A stretch of 64,000 nucleotides of DNA from Robiginitalea aestuariiviva (GTDB lineage Bacteria > Bacteroidota > Bacteroidia > Flavobacteriales > Flavobacteriaceae): assembly GCF_029537735.1 (NCBI RefSeq), contig NZ_JARPUQ010000001.1:1336696-1400695 (forward strand), given 5' to 3'. Of this stretch, positions 51,796-63,281 are shown one piece after another. The notes under the pieces were generated by a model that did not search any database, was not told the DNA's origin, and worked only from the letters and a program-made list of their open reading frames with translations. The first letter of the stretch is position 1, and each line of letters starts with the position of its first letter. A program made the position numbers and the translations under genes.

Positions 51796-52824
51796 CTATT
51801 TGATCAGGATGCTCTTGTAGCGCTCCAGGTTTTTCAGTGCGATGCCCGTACCCCTTACCACAGCCCGCAGGGGGTCTTCCGCAATGTAAACCGGCAAATC
51901 GGTTTTTTGGGAGAGCCTCCGGTCCAGCCCGCGGAGCATGGAGCCACCCCCGGCCAGGTAAATCCCGGTGTTGTAGATGTCTGCAGCCAGTTCGGGCGGG
52001 GTTTGGGAGAGGGTTTCCATAACGGCGTCTTCTACCCGTAAAATGGATTTGTCCAACGCTTTGGCGATCTCGCGGTAGGAGATGGATACCTGTTTGGGTT
52101 TCCCGGTGAGCAGGTCGCGTCCCTGAACGGACATCTCATCCGGCGGGGCCTGCAGGTCTTCTGTGGCAGACCCGATCTGGATCTTGATATTTTCGGCTGT
52201 GCTTTCCCCCACATAGAGGTTGTGCTGGGTGCGCATGTAGTAGATGATGTCGTTGGTGAAGACATCCCCCGCAATCTTTACGGACTTGTCGCAGACAATC
52301 CCGCCCAGGGCAATCACCGCAATCTCGGTAGTCCCCCCGCCTATGTCCACAATCATGTTGCCCTTGGGTTGCATGATGTCCAGGCCAATCCCTATAGCGG
52401 CCGCCATGGGTTCGTGGATCAGGTATACCTCCTTGCCGTTTACGCGCTCTGCGGATTCCTTTACCGCCCGCATCTCCACCTCCGTAATCCCGGAAGGGAT
52501 GCAGATTACCATCCGAAGGGCCGGCGGAAACCATTTTTTCTTGAGCGCCGGGATGCCCTTGATAAACATGTTGATCATCTTCTCGGAGGCGTCAAAATCT
52601 GCGATAACCCCATCTTTCAGGGGGCGGATGGTCTTGATGTTTTCGTGGGTCTTTCCCTGCATCATGTTGGCTTCCCGCCCCACGGCAATGATCTTCCCGG
52701 TCATGCGGTCCCGGGCTACGATAGAGGGACTGTCCACCACCACTTTGTCGTCGTGAATGATCAGGGTGTTAGCCGTACCGAGGTCAATGGCAATTTCCTC
52801 GGTCAAGAAGTCAAAAAAACCCAT
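51796..52824 (-). CDS. mreB: Rod-shape actin MreB
   Basis: A 342-residue actin-fold ATPase. EEIAIDLGTANTLI (phosphate 1), IRPLKDGVIADF, MIVDIGGGTTEIAV (phosphate 2) and IYLAGGGSMLRGLD (adenosine) are present. It forms membrane filaments that guide wall synthesis. First gene of the mre operon, with a -7 box upstream. Confidence 0.96.
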   Translation of the reverse strand: MGFFDFLTEEIAIDLGTANTLIIHDDKVVVDSPSIVARDRMTGKIIAVGREANMMQGKTHENIKTIRPLKDGVIADFDASEKMINMFIKGIPALKKKWFPPALRMVICIPSGITEVEMRAVKESAERVNGKEVYLIHEPMAAAIGIGLDIMQPKGNMIVDIGGGTTEIAVIALGGIVCDKSVKIAGDVFTNDIIYYMRTQHNLYVGESTAENIKIQIGSATEDLQAPPDEMSVQGRDLLTGKPKQVSISYREIAKALDKSILRVEDAVMETLSQTPPELAADIYNTGIYLAGGGSMLRGLDRRLSQKTDLPVYIAEDPLRAVVRGTGIALKNLERYKSILIK

Positions 52825-52867
52825 GCGTATGCAGTTTGGAGGCCGGTTAAAGGGCAGGTATTACCCG

Positions 52868-52875
52868 CAAAAGTA
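52868..52875 (-). promoter_or_regulatory. -7 box of the mre operon
   Basis: TACTTTTG on the minus strand is an exact TAnnTTTG match, 43 bases before mreB; no -33 match seen. Confidence 0.45.
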
Positions 52876-52881
52876 GTAAAA

Positions 52882-54414
52882 TTAATGCTTAAAATGACGG
52901 GTGCCTGTCATTACCATTGCAATTCCGTTTTCGTTGCAATAATCGATGCTCAGCTGGTCTTTTATGGACCCTCCGGGCTGGATTACGCTTCGGATTCCGG
53001 CCTTGCCCGCAATTTCCACGCAATCGGGAAATGGGAAGAAGGCATCGCTGGCCATTACGGCCCCGTCCAGGTCAAAACCAAAGGAACCTGCCTTATGGAT
53101 GGCCTGGTTCAGGGCATCTACCCGGGAGGTTTGCCCGGTGCCGCTGGCACAGAGCTGGCGGTTTTTAGCCAGTACAATGGTATTGGATTTGGTGTGTTTG
53201 CAGATTTTGGAGGCAAAGAGCAGATCCGCTATTTCATCCGCCGAAGGCTCCTGGGTGGTCACGCGTTTTAGGTCGGCTTCCCCGTCGGTTTTCAGGTCCT
53301 TGTCCTGATAGAGGATGCCGTTCAGGCAGGTGCGCACCTGGGTGCCGGGCAGGGGGGTGGGTTTCTGCACCAGGAGGATGCGATTTTTCTTTCCCTTCAG
53401 GATTTCCAGGGCATCGGCCGCAAAGGAGGGTGCAATCACTACCTCGCAGAACAGCTCGTGTACCTGGCTGGCAGTAGCGGCGTCCATGGGCCGGTTGCAG
53501 ATCAGGATCCCCCCGAAGGCGGATACCGGGTCTCCTGCCAGGGCGTCGGCATAGGCCTGGGCCAGGGTAGGCCGGGTGGCCAGCCCGCAGGCGTTATTGT
53601 GTTTAAGGATGGCAAAGGTGGGGTCGTCTTCCCGGAACTCCTCCATAAGGTTTACGGCCGCATCAATGTCCAGCAGGTTGTTGTAGGAGAGTTCTTTGCC
53701 GTGTAACTGGTCGAAAAGGGCATTGAAGTCCCCGTAAAAAACGCCTTCCTGATGGGGGTTTTCCCCATAGCGCAGCACGCGGCCTTCCGGCTCGCTGATT
53801 TTAAGCGCCCGGCTGGCCCCGCTGCGGTTAAAGTAATTGAAGATGGCCGCATCGTAGTGGGAGGACACCTGGAAGGCCCGGGTGGCAAACTCCTGGCGGT
53901 CCTCCAGGTCGGTCTGTCCGCCTTTCGCTTCCAGCAGGGAAAGCAAGGGGGCGTAATCTTCCATAGAAGCCACGCAGAGGACATCCTTGTAGTTCTTGGC
54001 CGCAGCGCGGATCAGGGATATCCCCCCGATGTCGATTTTTTCAATGATGGCCTGCTGGGAAGCGCCTTCGGCCACAGTTTTTTCAAAAGGGTAGAGGTCT
54101 ACCACCACAATGTCCAGTTGCGGGATGTCGTATTTCCCCAGCTGGTCCAGGTCTTCCTGCAGTTCCCGCCGACCCAGGATGCCTCCGAAAACTTTGGGAT
54201 GCAGGGTTTTTACCCGCCCGCCCAGAATTGAAGGGTAGCCGGTTAGGTCTTCCACGGCCGTTACAGGAAGGCCCAGGTCCCGGATAAAGGCCTCGGTACC
54301 CCCTGTGGAATACAGGGTTACCCCAAGGGCGTGAAGCTTACGTACCACGGGCTCCAGCCCGTCTTTGTGAAATACCGAGATCAGGGCGGAAGTCGCCTTC
54401 TTGGAGGTGCTCAT
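52882..54414 (-). CDS. purH: Bifunctional AICAR transformylase/IMP cyclohydrolase
   Basis: A 510-residue enzyme for the last two steps of IMP synthesis. The IMP cyclohydrolase part (about 1-200) has LYSTGGTEAFI and GRVKTLHPKVFGGIL; the transformylase part has RYGENPHQEGVFYG, LKHNNACGLAT and SDAFFPFPD. A -7 box lies upstream; read separately from mreB. Confidence 0.96.
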   Translation of the reverse strand: MSTSKKATSALISVFHKDGLEPVVRKLHALGVTLYSTGGTEAFIRDLGLPVTAVEDLTGYPSILGGRVKTLHPKVFGGILGRRELQEDLDQLGKYDIPQLDIVVVDLYPFEKTVAEGASQQAIIEKIDIGGISLIRAAAKNYKDVLCVASMEDYAPLLSLLEAKGGQTDLEDRQEFATRAFQVSSHYDAAIFNYFNRSGASRALKISEPEGRVLRYGENPHQEGVFYGDFNALFDQLHGKELSYNNLLDIDAAVNLMEEFREDDPTFAILKHNNACGLATRPTLAQAYADALAGDPVSAFGGILICNRPMDAATASQVHELFCEVVIAPSFAADALEILKGKKNRILLVQKPTPLPGTQVRTCLNGILYQDKDLKTDGEADLKRVTTQEPSADEIADLLFASKICKHTKSNTIVLAKNRQLCASGTGQTSRVDALNQAIHKAGSFGFDLDGAVMASDAFFPFPDCVEIAGKAGIRSVIQPGGSIKDQLSIDYCNENGIAMVMTGTRHFKH

Positions 54415-54446
54415 GGCAAATGCTGGTCTTAAAGGGTTTAGGCAAG

Positions 54447-54454
54447 CAAATGTA
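54447..54454 (-). promoter_or_regulatory. -7 box of purH
   Basis: TACATTTG on the minus strand, exact TAnnTTTG, 32 bases before the start. No -33 match. Confidence 0.45.
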
Positions 54455-54532
54455 GGGCATTTAGCCCGATCCGGCAGGGCGGGTTATCAACAAAAACCCC
54501 AAAGTTTTTAAAAGGGGGTCGCCGGGTTCGGA

Positions 54533-55024
54533 CTAGGACAGTTGAGAAGCCGGATCCGTGATGCCGCGGTCGGAAAATAGGCGGGAAACCTCCCCGCAAA
54601 TCGCTTCCAGCAGGCGCTCGTCCTGCGGGCCGAAGGGATCCGGGGTGTGGGAGTCAATGTCGATCTGCCCGATGTTCTCCCCATTCAGGAAGAGGGGCAC
54701 CACAATTTCGGCCTTCACATGCAGGCTGCAGGCAATGTAATTGTCCTGGGCGGCCACGTCAGGCACCACAAAATTCTGGTTGCTCAGGGCCACCTGCCCA
54801 CAGATCCCCTTGCCAAACGGGATCAGGGTATGGTCGGTCGGGTCGCCGGCGTAGGGCCCCAGCTTGAGTTCTTCCTTCCGGCCATTGCGGAAATAGAAGC
54901 CCACCCAGTCGTAATGGGGTACGTTTTCCTGCAGGAGGTCACATACGGCTTGCAGACGCTCACCCGGGGTGGTCTCAGGGCTGTTGAGCAGGGCGTGGCA
55001 CTGGGTCAGAAGGGTCTCGGACAT
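54533..55024 (-). CDS. GAF-domain protein, free methionine-R-sulfoxide reductase-like
   Basis: A 163-residue single GAF domain from MSETLLTQ; an upstream frame to 55072 lacks similarity. GPYAGDPTDHTLIPFGKGICGQVA, VVPDVAAQDNYIACSLHVKAEIVVPL and IGQIDIDSHTPDPFGPQDE follow the plan of fRMsr enzymes. Cys75 and Cys99 keep the 24-residue spacing of the E. coli Cys94/Cys118 pair; the third Cys (Cys84 in E. coli) is absent. It may reduce free methionine R-sulfoxide, or only bind a ligand. Confidence 0.75.
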   Translation of the reverse strand: MSETLLTQCHALLNSPETTPGERLQAVCDLLQENVPHYDWVGFYFRNGRKEELKLGPYAGDPTDHTLIPFGKGICGQVALSNQNFVVPDVAAQDNYIACSLHVKAEIVVPLFLNGENIGQIDIDSHTPDPFGPQDERLLEAICGEVSRLFSDRGITDPASQLS

Positions 55025-55044
55025 CGGGTTGAATTTTAAAGTTT

Positions 55045-55073
55045 CGAAGGTACGAAACGCGCGGTTGCGCAAA
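55045..55073 (-). promoter_or_regulatory. Possible promoter of the GAF gene
   Basis: TTTG (55070-55073), 17 bases, TACCTTCG (55045-55052) on the minus strand; one mismatch in the -7 box. Confidence 0.4.
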
Positions 55074-55075
55074 AA

Positions 55076-55104
55076 AAAATCCGGCAGGATTCCTGCCGGA
55101 TTTT
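55076..55104 (-). terminator. Terminator of groES-groEL
   Basis: Perfect inverted repeat AAAATCCGGCAGGA / TCCTGCCGGATTTT with a T run on the minus strand, 23 bases past the groEL stop. Confidence 0.85.
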
Positions 55105-55126
55105 CTAAGGGGTGTTCCCGGATAGA

Positions 55127-56806
<1,680 letters not shown>

Positions 56807-56811
56807 TCAGT

Positions 56812-57090
56812 TTAAATAATCGCCAGGATATCGCTTTCCCGCATCATGAGGTAATCCGCCCCGTCCAGTTTCAGTTCGGTGCCGGAGTACTTCCCGTACA
56901 ATACGGTGTCCCCAACCTTCACAGTCATTTTTTCGTCTTTGGTGCCGGGACCTACCGCAACGACTTTGCCTTTTTGCGGTTTTTCCTTGGCCGTGTCCGG
57001 GATAATGATGCCGGAGGCCGTTTTGGTTTCGGCTGCCATGGGTTCTACCAGGACCCGATCCGCCAAGGGTTTGATGTTTACGTTAGCCAT
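56812..57090 (-). CDS. groES: Co-chaperonin GroES
   Basis: A 92-residue HSP10 with [26 protein letters not shown] (mobile loop) and [14 protein letters not shown]. First gene of the groES-groEL operon. No CIRCE repeat was seen upstream. Confidence 0.97.
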   Translation of the reverse strand: MANVNIKPLADRVLVEPMAAETKTASGIIIPDTAKEKPQKGKVVAVGPGTKDEKMTVKVGDTVLYGKYSGTELKLDGADYLMMRESDILAII

Positions 57091-57177
57091 ATTGATCGAT
57101 TTTTTGAATTTAAAGTTTACGCCCTATGCAGTGGCCAAAATTGTGCCATGGGACAAAACATGACAGATTGTAAAATG

Positions 57178-57210
57178 AAAATGCCAGCTTGTCATAAAAG
57201 CTGGCATTTT
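57178..57210 (-). terminator. Terminator of the miaB-secG operon
   Basis: Stem AAAATGCCAGCTT / AAGCTGGCATTTT, loop of 7 bases, T-rich on the minus strand; 20 bases past the secG stop. Confidence 0.85.
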
Positions 57211-57229
57211 AGTCTGAATTCGTTTGGGT

Positions 57230-57592
57230 TTACTGAAGCGTATCCAGGGGTGTGGCCGGGGTCTGGGCCGGCGCTTCCGGAATGGCGTCCAATTCCCCTT
57301 CCGGAACGGCTTCAATGCCGTCTTCCTGCAGCAGGCGGGATTCGGCCCCGCTAAAGTTGCTTTTCAGGGTTACGTTGGAGAGCAGGATCAGCACGATCAG
57401 CAAGGTTGCCAGGGTCCAGGTGCTGCGGTCCAGGAAATCCCCGGTTTTCTTCACCCCGCCAATCACCTGGTTTCCACCGCCGCCAAAGGAAGAAGACAAT
57501 CCGCCTCCCTTGGGGTTCTGCACCATTACAACCAGCATCAGCAGCAGGCATACTGCGATGATCAGGATCACGAAAATGGTAAATGTGCTCAT
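57230..57592 (-). CDS. secG: Preprotein translocase subunit SecG
   Basis: A 120-residue SecG with two helices: FVILIIAVCLLLMLVVMVQ, the QNPKGGGLSSSFGGGGNQ loop, then LATLLIVLILLSNV, and an acidic, proline-rich tail. Stimulates SecYE translocation. Its ATG overlaps the stop of the 57589 gene (ATGA). Confidence 0.92.
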   Translation of the reverse strand: MSTFTIFVILIIAVCLLLMLVVMVQNPKGGGLSSSFGGGGNQVIGGVKKTGDFLDRSTWTLATLLIVLILLSNVTLKSNFSGAESRLLQEDGIEAVPEGELDAIPEAPAQTPATPLDTLQ

Positions 57593-58506
57593 TTCTTTTT
57601 CTTCGGTTTATCGTCTTGCAGTTTCTGGACTGCCTTAATTTGGTCTGCAAAGAAACCACTTTTTTCCGGATATTTCAAACTCAGGATCCGGTAGGCCTGC
57701 ACGGCTTTTTTGTACTTACCCTGTTCCAGATATACCCGTGCCAGGGTCTCGGTCATCAGCTCTTGTTTGTTGAGTTGCACAGAGGCGTCAATATCCACCT
57801 TGGAGGTCTCCCCGGGTTTGGGGACAATCTTGGGATTTTCGGCAATAAAGCGGTCAATCAGTTCAAATTTCCGGGCCTTGGGGTCTTCGGCTTCGGGCGC
57901 TGATTCCGCAGGTGGGGCAGCCTCCTCTGCCCCCGTTCGTTTTTTAAAGCTGGTGAGCTGCAGCCATTCTGAAAAGGAATACCGCTCGCTGCGGTCAAAG
58001 GCCAGGGGCCTGCCCATTTCCAGAGCTTCACGGGCCTCAGCCCGCCGGGCTTCCAGCGCCTTGTCCACCTCCGGGTCTACGGAGCGGAAAAGTTTGGGGT
58101 CCAGGATCTGTTCCGCTTCCTCCGTATTCCGCGGCAGGGGGCTGTCTTCCTCGGTATCGATCATCCCGGTATCCCGGTCGGGGTTGGGTTCCACATCCTC
58201 TGAAACGATTTCCTGATCCTCCAGGGCCTGCCGGCCGGAGATGCTGTCGGCCACGCTGTTCTGCAGGAAGGCTTCCGAGGTGATGAACTCAAAAAGAATC
58301 TCGCGGTCTGCGGTACAGGCTGCGGTTTCCTTCAGCGCCTGGTTGTACTTGTAGCTGTTGTCGTTTTTCAGCCCCTTAAGGTGCAGGGCGCGGGCAGCCT
58401 GAAACCAGGGGTAGGCCTCCACCACCTCTTCGAGCTGCCGCGTCTGGGCGGCAGATTCCAGCCGTTCGGGCTGTTGGAGCAGGGATGTAAAATCCGACAC
58501 GTTCAT
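57589..58506 (-). CDS. Tetratricopeptide-type protein of the lptE-secG cluster
   Basis: A 305-residue soluble protein. N-terminal helical part (VVEAYPWFQAARALHLKGLKN), a long acidic middle, and a C-terminal TPR unit (TETLARVYLEQGKYKKAVQAYRILSLKYP) with a basic tail. No signal peptide. It is held between lptE and secG in flavobacteria, but its function is not known to me. Confidence 0.78.
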   Translation of the reverse strand: MNVSDFTSLLQQPERLESAAQTRQLEEVVEAYPWFQAARALHLKGLKNDNSYKYNQALKETAACTADREILFEFITSEAFLQNSVADSISGRQALEDQEIVSEDVEPNPDRDTGMIDTEEDSPLPRNTEEAEQILDPKLFRSVDPEVDKALEARRAEAREALEMGRPLAFDRSERYSFSEWLQLTSFKKRTGAEEAAPPAESAPEAEDPKARKFELIDRFIAENPKIVPKPGETSKVDIDASVQLNKQELMTETLARVYLEQGKYKKAVQAYRILSLKYPEKSGFFADQIKAVQKLQDDKPKKKK

Positions 58507-58509
58507 GGG

Positions 58510-59025
58510 CTACCAGTCTGCCAGGGATTTGTTGAAAATGTCCTGGTTAATGCGTTCAAAGATGGCCTGGTGCGCCTCGTCCTGCACGGCAGACAGTTGG
58601 GAGGTGGCCGGGTAATCGTAAAAGAAGGAGAAACGCTGTTCCCAGTCTGCATCCTCTTTGGTTCGGTTGTAAAAGCGCACATTGACGCTCATGGTGAGCC
58701 GGTTCTGGGCGGCCCGCTGTTCGGCTGTGGCGCTCATGGGCTGCACCCGGTATTCCACAATCTCCCCTTCGTACACCAGGTCCCCGTTGGCGCCCACCAG
58801 GTCCAGGTTGGTCTGGTTCAGGATCAGGTCCTGGAGGGAAAGGGTAAAGTCCCGGTCCAGCCCCGGGTGGAACACCGACCCCGGGCTCTGGGTGGCAAAA
58901 TTCTGAAAATAGCTCACCTGGAAAGTCTGGGCGGTCCCCACGTCTCCCCCGGTGAAGTTGTAGGCCCCGCACCCGCCCAACAGGAGGGCGGTAACCAGGA
59001 TGAAAAGTGCAAGAGGTCTGGGCAT
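58510..59025 (-). CDS. lptE: LPS assembly lipoprotein LptE
   Basis: A 171-residue lipoprotein from MPRPLALFILVTALLLGGC (Cys19); a longer frame to 59193 overlaps the sigma54 gene and is rejected. SVFHPGLDRDFTLSLQDLILNQTNLDLV and VEYRVQPMSATAEQRAAQNRLTMSV fit the LptE family of Bacteroidota. It supports LptD in the outer membrane. It starts 1 base after the activator stop. Confidence 0.88.
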   Translation of the reverse strand: MPRPLALFILVTALLLGGCGAYNFTGGDVGTAQTFQVSYFQNFATQSPGSVFHPGLDRDFTLSLQDLILNQTNLDLVGANGDLVYEGEIVEYRVQPMSATAEQRAAQNRLTMSVNVRFYNRTKEDADWEQRFSFFYDYPATSQLSAVQDEAHQAIFERINQDIFNKSLADW

Positions 59026-59026
59026 G

Positions 59027-60325
59027 CTACAGGTCGTATTGTTTGATCTTGCGGTACAGGGTTCGCTCGGAGATGCCCAGTTCGGCGGCAGCGGCTTTCC
59101 GCTTGCCTTTGTTGCGTTCCAGGGCCTTGGCGATAAGCTCAATCTCCTTTTCCTGTAAAGATAGGGTTTCTTCCTCTTGGATTTCCTCGGCAAAGTGGTA
59201 GCGGTCTTCCGGCGGGGGCGGCGGTGCCGGGGTGGATACGGAAGGGCTGTGCACCTGGGATTCCGGGCTGGCGGCCGGCAGTACGGCCACGGTGTGTTCT
59301 TCCTCCTCCAGGTCTTGCTCCCGGCCGTAGATTTTCCGGATCAGCTGCCCGTGTTCTTCCTGTACCTTTTCGGTATCGTCGTGCTTGAGCAGTTCCAGGG
59401 TGAGCTTCTTGAGGTCGTTCAGGTCCGATTTCATATCGAAGAGCACCTTGTAGAGGATTTCCCTTTCGTTGCTGAAATCGCTGTCGGCCTTGCGGGGCGT
59501 CACCACCGCGGGCAGGTTGCTCCCGGCATCCGGGAGGTAGGACCTCAGGGTGGGGGCACTTACCGTGCGGTCCTGCTCCAGCACGGAGAGTTGCTCAGCA
59601 ATGTTGCGCAGCTGTCGGATGTTCCCGGGCCAGCGGTATTGCTGCAGCAGGCGTACGGCGTCCTCTTCCAGGCGAATGGTGGGCATCTTGTATTTCTGGC
59701 CAAAATCCGAGGCGAACTTGCGGAACAGCAGGTGGATGTCCTCGTGCCGCTCGCGCAGGGCGGGGATATGGATTTCCACCGTGCTGAGGCGGTAATAGAG
59801 GTCTTCCCGGAACTTGCCTTTCTGGATGGCCTCGATCATCTGGATGTTAGTGGCCGCCACAATACGCACGTTGGTTTTCTGCACCTTGGAGGATCCCACT
59901 TTCAGGAATTCCCCGTTCTCCAGCACCCGTAACAGACGTACCTGGGTAGTGAGCGGCAGTTCCCCGACCTCGTCCAGGAAAATGGTGCCCCCGTCCGCCA
60001 CCTCAAAATACCCGCTCCGGGTTTGGGTGGCTCCGGTAAAGGCGCCTTTCTCGTGGCCGAACAATTCGCTGTCTATGGTTCCCTCCGGGATCGCCCCGCA
60101 GTTTACCGCGATGTATTTGGCGTGTTTGCGGTGCGAGAGGGCGTGGATGATCTTGGGGATGGCTTCCTTTCCCACCCCGCTTTCGCCGGTGACCAGTACG
60201 GAAATGTCTGTAGGGGCCACCTGAATGGCCTTCTCCAGGGCGCGGTTCAGCTTTACATCGTTTCCGATGATCTCGAACCGCTGCTTGATGGCTTGTACGC
60301 TTTCCATAGGCTTATTGCTGGGCAT
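59027..60325 (-). CDS. Sigma54-dependent Fis-family activator without receiver domain
   Basis: A 432-residue AAA+ activator. Walker A GESGVGKE is near residues 46-53, [30 protein letters not shown] contains the sigma54-contact loop GAFTGA and Walker B, and the C-terminus [22 protein letters not shown] is a Fis-type HTH. No REC or sensor domain precedes it: only some 18 residues. It overlaps miaB by 14 bases, or starts 5 bases after it at MESVQ. Conserved neighbour of lptE in this phylum. Target genes unknown. Confidence 0.9.
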   Translation of the reverse strand: MPSNKPMESVQAIKQRFEIIGNDVKLNRALEKAIQVAPTDISVLVTGESGVGKEAIPKIIHALSHRKHAKYIAVNCGAIPEGTIDSELFGHEKGAFTGATQTRSGYFEVADGGTIFLDEVGELPLTTQVRLLRVLENGEFLKVGSSKVQKTNVRIVAATNIQMIEAIQKGKFREDLYYRLSTVEIHIPALRERHEDIHLLFRKFASDFGQKYKMPTIRLEEDAVRLLQQYRWPGNIRQLRNIAEQLSVLEQDRTVSAPTLRSYLPDAGSNLPAVVTPRKADSDFSNEREILYKVLFDMKSDLNDLKKLTLELLKHDDTEKVQEEHGQLIRKIYGREQDLEEEEHTVAVLPAASPESQVHSPSVSTPAPPPPPEDRYHFAEEIQEEETLSLQEKEIELIAKALERNKGKRKAAAAELGISERTLYRKIKQYDL

Positions 60326-61754
60326 AGCCCACGGCCGTTCCCAGCAGGGTGGCCGAGGTGCAGTCCTCGATGCGGACGTTTACGAATTCGCCCTTTTGGT
60401 ACTGTTCTTTCGGGAACACCACTACGGTGTTCTGGGTGTTGCGGCCCATCCAGTGCGCATCCGACCGCTTGGAAGGGCCTTCAATCAACACTTCCTCCAC
60501 CTTGCCCAGGTGTTGCTGGTTGCGCCAGAGGCTGTGCTGTTGCTGCAATTCGATGATCTCCCGCAGGCGCCGTTTCTTGTCTTCCTCCGGCACGTCGTCT
60601 GCCATCTTGCGGGCCGCCAGGGTACCCGGGCGCTCGGAATAGGCGAACATAAAGCCGAAGTCGTACTTCACGTATTCCATCAGGGAGAGGGTTTCCCTGT
60701 GGTCTTCTTCGGTCTCGGTCGGGAACCCGGCAATCATGTCCTGGCTGATGCCGCATTCCGGGATCAGCCGGCGGATATTGTCGATCAGTTCCATATACTC
60801 CTGGCGGGTGTGCAGGCGGTTCATGGCCTGCAGGATACGGTCGCTGCCACTTTGCACGGGCAGGTGGATGTACTTGCAGATATTCCGGTGGCGCGCCATA
60901 GCCTCGATCACGTCCAGGGTCATGTCCTGGGGGTTGGAGGTCGAGAAGCGGATGCGCATGCCCGGGTAGGCAGCTGCCACCTGGTCCAGCAACCCGGCAA
61001 AGTTGACGGCACTGGCTTTCTGGATGTCGCTCGCCTTTTCATAATCCTTCTTCAGCCCGCCCCCGTACCAGAGGTAGCTGTCTACATTCTGCCCCAGCAG
61101 GGTCACTTCCCGGAAGCCCTGTTCCCAGAGTTCGCCTACTTCTTTTACTATGGATTGCGGGTCCCGGCTGCGTTCCCGCCCCCGGGTAAAGGGCACCACG
61201 CAGAAGGTGCACATGTTGTCGCACCCGCGGGTTATGGATACGAAGGCGGTTACCCCATTGGACCCCAAACGCACGGGGGCCACATCCCCGTAGGTTTCCT
61301 CCTTGGAGAGGATTACATTGACGGCCTGGGCTCCCCCGTCCACCTCGCGGACCAGGTTGGGCAGGTCCTTGTAGGCATCCGGCCCTACCACCATATCCAC
61401 GATTTGTTCTTCTTCCAGGAGCTGGGATTTGAGGCGTTCGGCCATACAGCCCAGCACCCCCACTTTAATGGAGGGCTTGTCCCGCTTCAGGGTATTGAAT
61501 TGCTCCAGCCGTTTGCGCACGGTCTGCTCTGCCTTGTCGCGGATGGAACAGGTGTTGACCAGAATCAGGTCTGCCTCTTCCATGTTGGGGGTGGTATTAA
61601 ACCCCTCCCCGGACAGGATGGAGGCCACAATCTCGCTATCCGAAAAATTCATCTGGCAGCCGTAACTCTCGATGTAGAGTTTACGGGTATTGGCCTGCTG
61701 CTCCCTGGTTTCCAGGGCCGTGCCCTGTTTTGTTTCGTCAATGGTCTTCTCCAT
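60312..61754 (-). CDS. miaB: tRNA-2-methylthio-N6-dimethylallyladenosine synthase
   Basis: A 480-residue radical SAM methylthiotransferase acting on A37 of tRNAs. N-terminal UPF0004 domain with [35 protein letters not shown]; radical SAM motif CDNMCTFC; C-terminal TRAM. First gene of the operon, with a good promoter upstream. Confidence 0.96.
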   Translation of the reverse strand: MEKTIDETKQGTALETREQQANTRKLYIESYGCQMNFSDSEIVASILSGEGFNTTPNMEEADLILVNTCSIRDKAEQTVRKRLEQFNTLKRDKPSIKVGVLGCMAERLKSQLLEEEQIVDMVVGPDAYKDLPNLVREVDGGAQAVNVILSKEETYGDVAPVRLGSNGVTAFVSITRGCDNMCTFCVVPFTRGRERSRDPQSIVKEVGELWEQGFREVTLLGQNVDSYLWYGGGLKKDYEKASDIQKASAVNFAGLLDQVAAAYPGMRIRFSTSNPQDMTLDVIEAMARHRNICKYIHLPVQSGSDRILQAMNRLHTRQEYMELIDNIRRLIPECGISQDMIAGFPTETEEDHRETLSLMEYVKYDFGFMFAYSERPGTLAARKMADDVPEEDKKRRLREIIELQQQHSLWRNQQHLGKVEEVLIEGPSKRSDAHWMGRNTQNTVVVFPKEQYQKGEFVNVRIEDCTSATLLGTAVGYAQQ

Positions 61755-61792
61755 AGTCGGTATTCGTTCTCCCCGCTTTTCGGGAAGGGGGA

Positions 61793-61823
61793 CAAAGATA
61801 CGATTTTGGAAGGCTTATGACAA
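61793..61823 (-). promoter_or_regulatory. Promoter of the miaB-secG operon
   Basis: TTG (61821-61823), 20 bases, TATCTTTG (61793-61800) on the minus strand, an exact -7 match with near-ideal spacing; start codon 38 bases on. Confidence 0.6.
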
Positions 61824-61873
61824 TTTGGCAGGAATTAAAATTTTACAAAAACGCAACGGCTGGGCATTGGGCG

Positions 61874-61881
61874 TATCTTTA
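61874..61881 (+). promoter_or_regulatory. Possible -7 box of LVIVD gene
   Basis: TATCTTTA (one mismatch) 28 bases before the start codon; same string TATCTTTAAG as at 8234 and 22740. Confidence 0.3.
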
Positions 61882-61909
61882 AGGAGAACAACCCTTTAAC
61901 CGATTTGCC

Positions 61910-63148
61910 ATGAAAACTGCCCGGATACTACTCCTGTCCCTGGCCATCCTGCCCCTGCTTTCCTGCGAGAAGGAAGATCCCGAGGAATTTGCGGAATACC
62001 TGGTGGCCCGCCCCCTCACCATGACCCGCGAAGCGTTCAGCAACAGCCTGGAGATGATCGCCCCCCAGCCCATCGGGCAGTCCGGCAAGGTCTATGCCTA
62101 TGGGGATTTTGTTTTTGTTGGGGAACCCTACAAAGGGGTCCACGTGATCGACAACCGAAACCCACAGGCGCCCAGGAAGGCCGGCTTTATCCGTATTCCC
62201 GGGAACATGGATATATCCGTAAAAGGGAACTACCTGTTTGCGGACAGCCTTTCGGATCTGGTAGTCCTCGATATTTCAGATATGGATAACATCCGGCCGG
62301 TGGCACGCCTGGAAGGGGTGCTGCAGGAGTACCTGCCCTGGCCTGTGGAGGCGGACCTCTTTGAGTCTGCCGGGTGGGACCCGTCCACCGAGGTGCAGGT
62401 AGGGTGGGAGCTTACCCTGGAACGCCGGGCGGTAGCCGAGGTACAACGCGGTATGATGGACAATATGTTTACCATGGCCGAAGCGGCCTCCGATACCGGG
62501 CAGGGTGGATCCCTGGCCCGTTTTAAAATCGTGGCGGATTACCTCTATGCCGTAGACAGCCATACTATTAATGTATTCGATATCTCGGACCTGGAAGCCC
62601 CGGCGGCCCTGGAGGATGTCTTTGCAGGCTTTGATATTGAAACCATCTTTAACTATGGTGACCATTTGTTCCTGGGCAGCATGCGCGGGATGTACATCTT
62701 CGATATCAGCACACCGGCCAGCCCCACCTTTGTTTCAGAGTTCCAGCACGGCACCGCCTGCGACCCGGTGGTGGTGGACGGCTCCTATGCCTACGTGACG
62801 CTAAGGGGCGGCAACCAGTGCGGGGCCCTGGAAAGCGGCTTGTTTATTGTAGACCTGGCCGACATCTCCCAGCCTACCCTGGCGATCTCTTACCCCATGG
62901 ACCAGCCATACGGCTTGGGCGTTCGCGCACAGCAACTCTTTATCTGCGACGGCTCCTCCGGGTTGAAAGTCTATGACAAGACGGATGTTTTTGACCTGAA
63001 ATTGCTGGATCACTTTCCCGATGTGGTTACCTATGACGTCATCCCCCTGGAAGACCGCCTGCTGATGGTAGGCGACGGGATGCTGTCCCAATACCACTAT
63101 GCCGAAACCGGTTTGGAGCTGCTTAGCCGGATTTCGCTAAGGGATTGA
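61910..63148 (+). CDS. LVIVD-repeat lipoprotein
   Basis: A 412-residue lipoprotein ([14 protein letters not shown], Cys20). Repeats of the LVIVD type occur: [81 protein letters not shown] and [18 protein letters not shown]. They would form a beta-propeller at the cell surface. Function unknown; common in Bacteroidota. Confidence 0.85.
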   Translation: MKTARILLLSLAILPLLSCEKEDPEEFAEYLVARPLTMTREAFSNSLEMIAPQPIGQSGKVYAYGDFVFVGEPYKGVHVIDNRNPQAPRKAGFIRIPGNMDISVKGNYLFADSLSDLVVLDISDMDNIRPVARLEGVLQEYLPWPVEADLFESAGWDPSTEVQVGWELTLERRAVAEVQRGMMDNMFTMAEAASDTGQGGSLARFKIVADYLYAVDSHTINVFDISDLEAPAALEDVFAGFDIETIFNYGDHLFLGSMRGMYIFDISTPASPTFVSEFQHGTACDPVVVDGSYAYVTLRGGNQCGALESGLFIVDLADISQPTLAISYPMDQPYGLGVRAQQLFICDGSSGLKVYDKTDVFDLKLLDHFPDVVTYDVIPLEDRLLMVGDGMLSQYHYAETGLELLSRISLRD

Positions 63149-63254
63149 TTCGCCTCTGCTTGCCCCCCTGCCTGTAGGGGCCAGGGTACTATTTTACGCG
63201 GTGCGGGACCAGGCGGTGAACCCCCCTGGCGAACGGATCAAAAAAAAATTGCCA

Positions 63255-63262
63255 TACTTTTG
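63255..63262 (+). promoter_or_regulatory. -7 box of topA
   Basis: TACTTTTG, exact TAnnTTTG, 19 bases before the start codon; -33 match absent. Confidence 0.45.
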
Positions 63263-63281
63263 TAAACCAAAACTGCACTGC

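Noticed and set aside
57091-57177. CIRCE operator upstream of groES
   Set aside because: No TTAGCACTC-N9-GAGTGCTAA inverted repeat is present.
59026-59193. N-terminal extension of lptE
   Set aside because: It lacks a signal peptide; the lipobox start at 59025 follows the activator stop directly.
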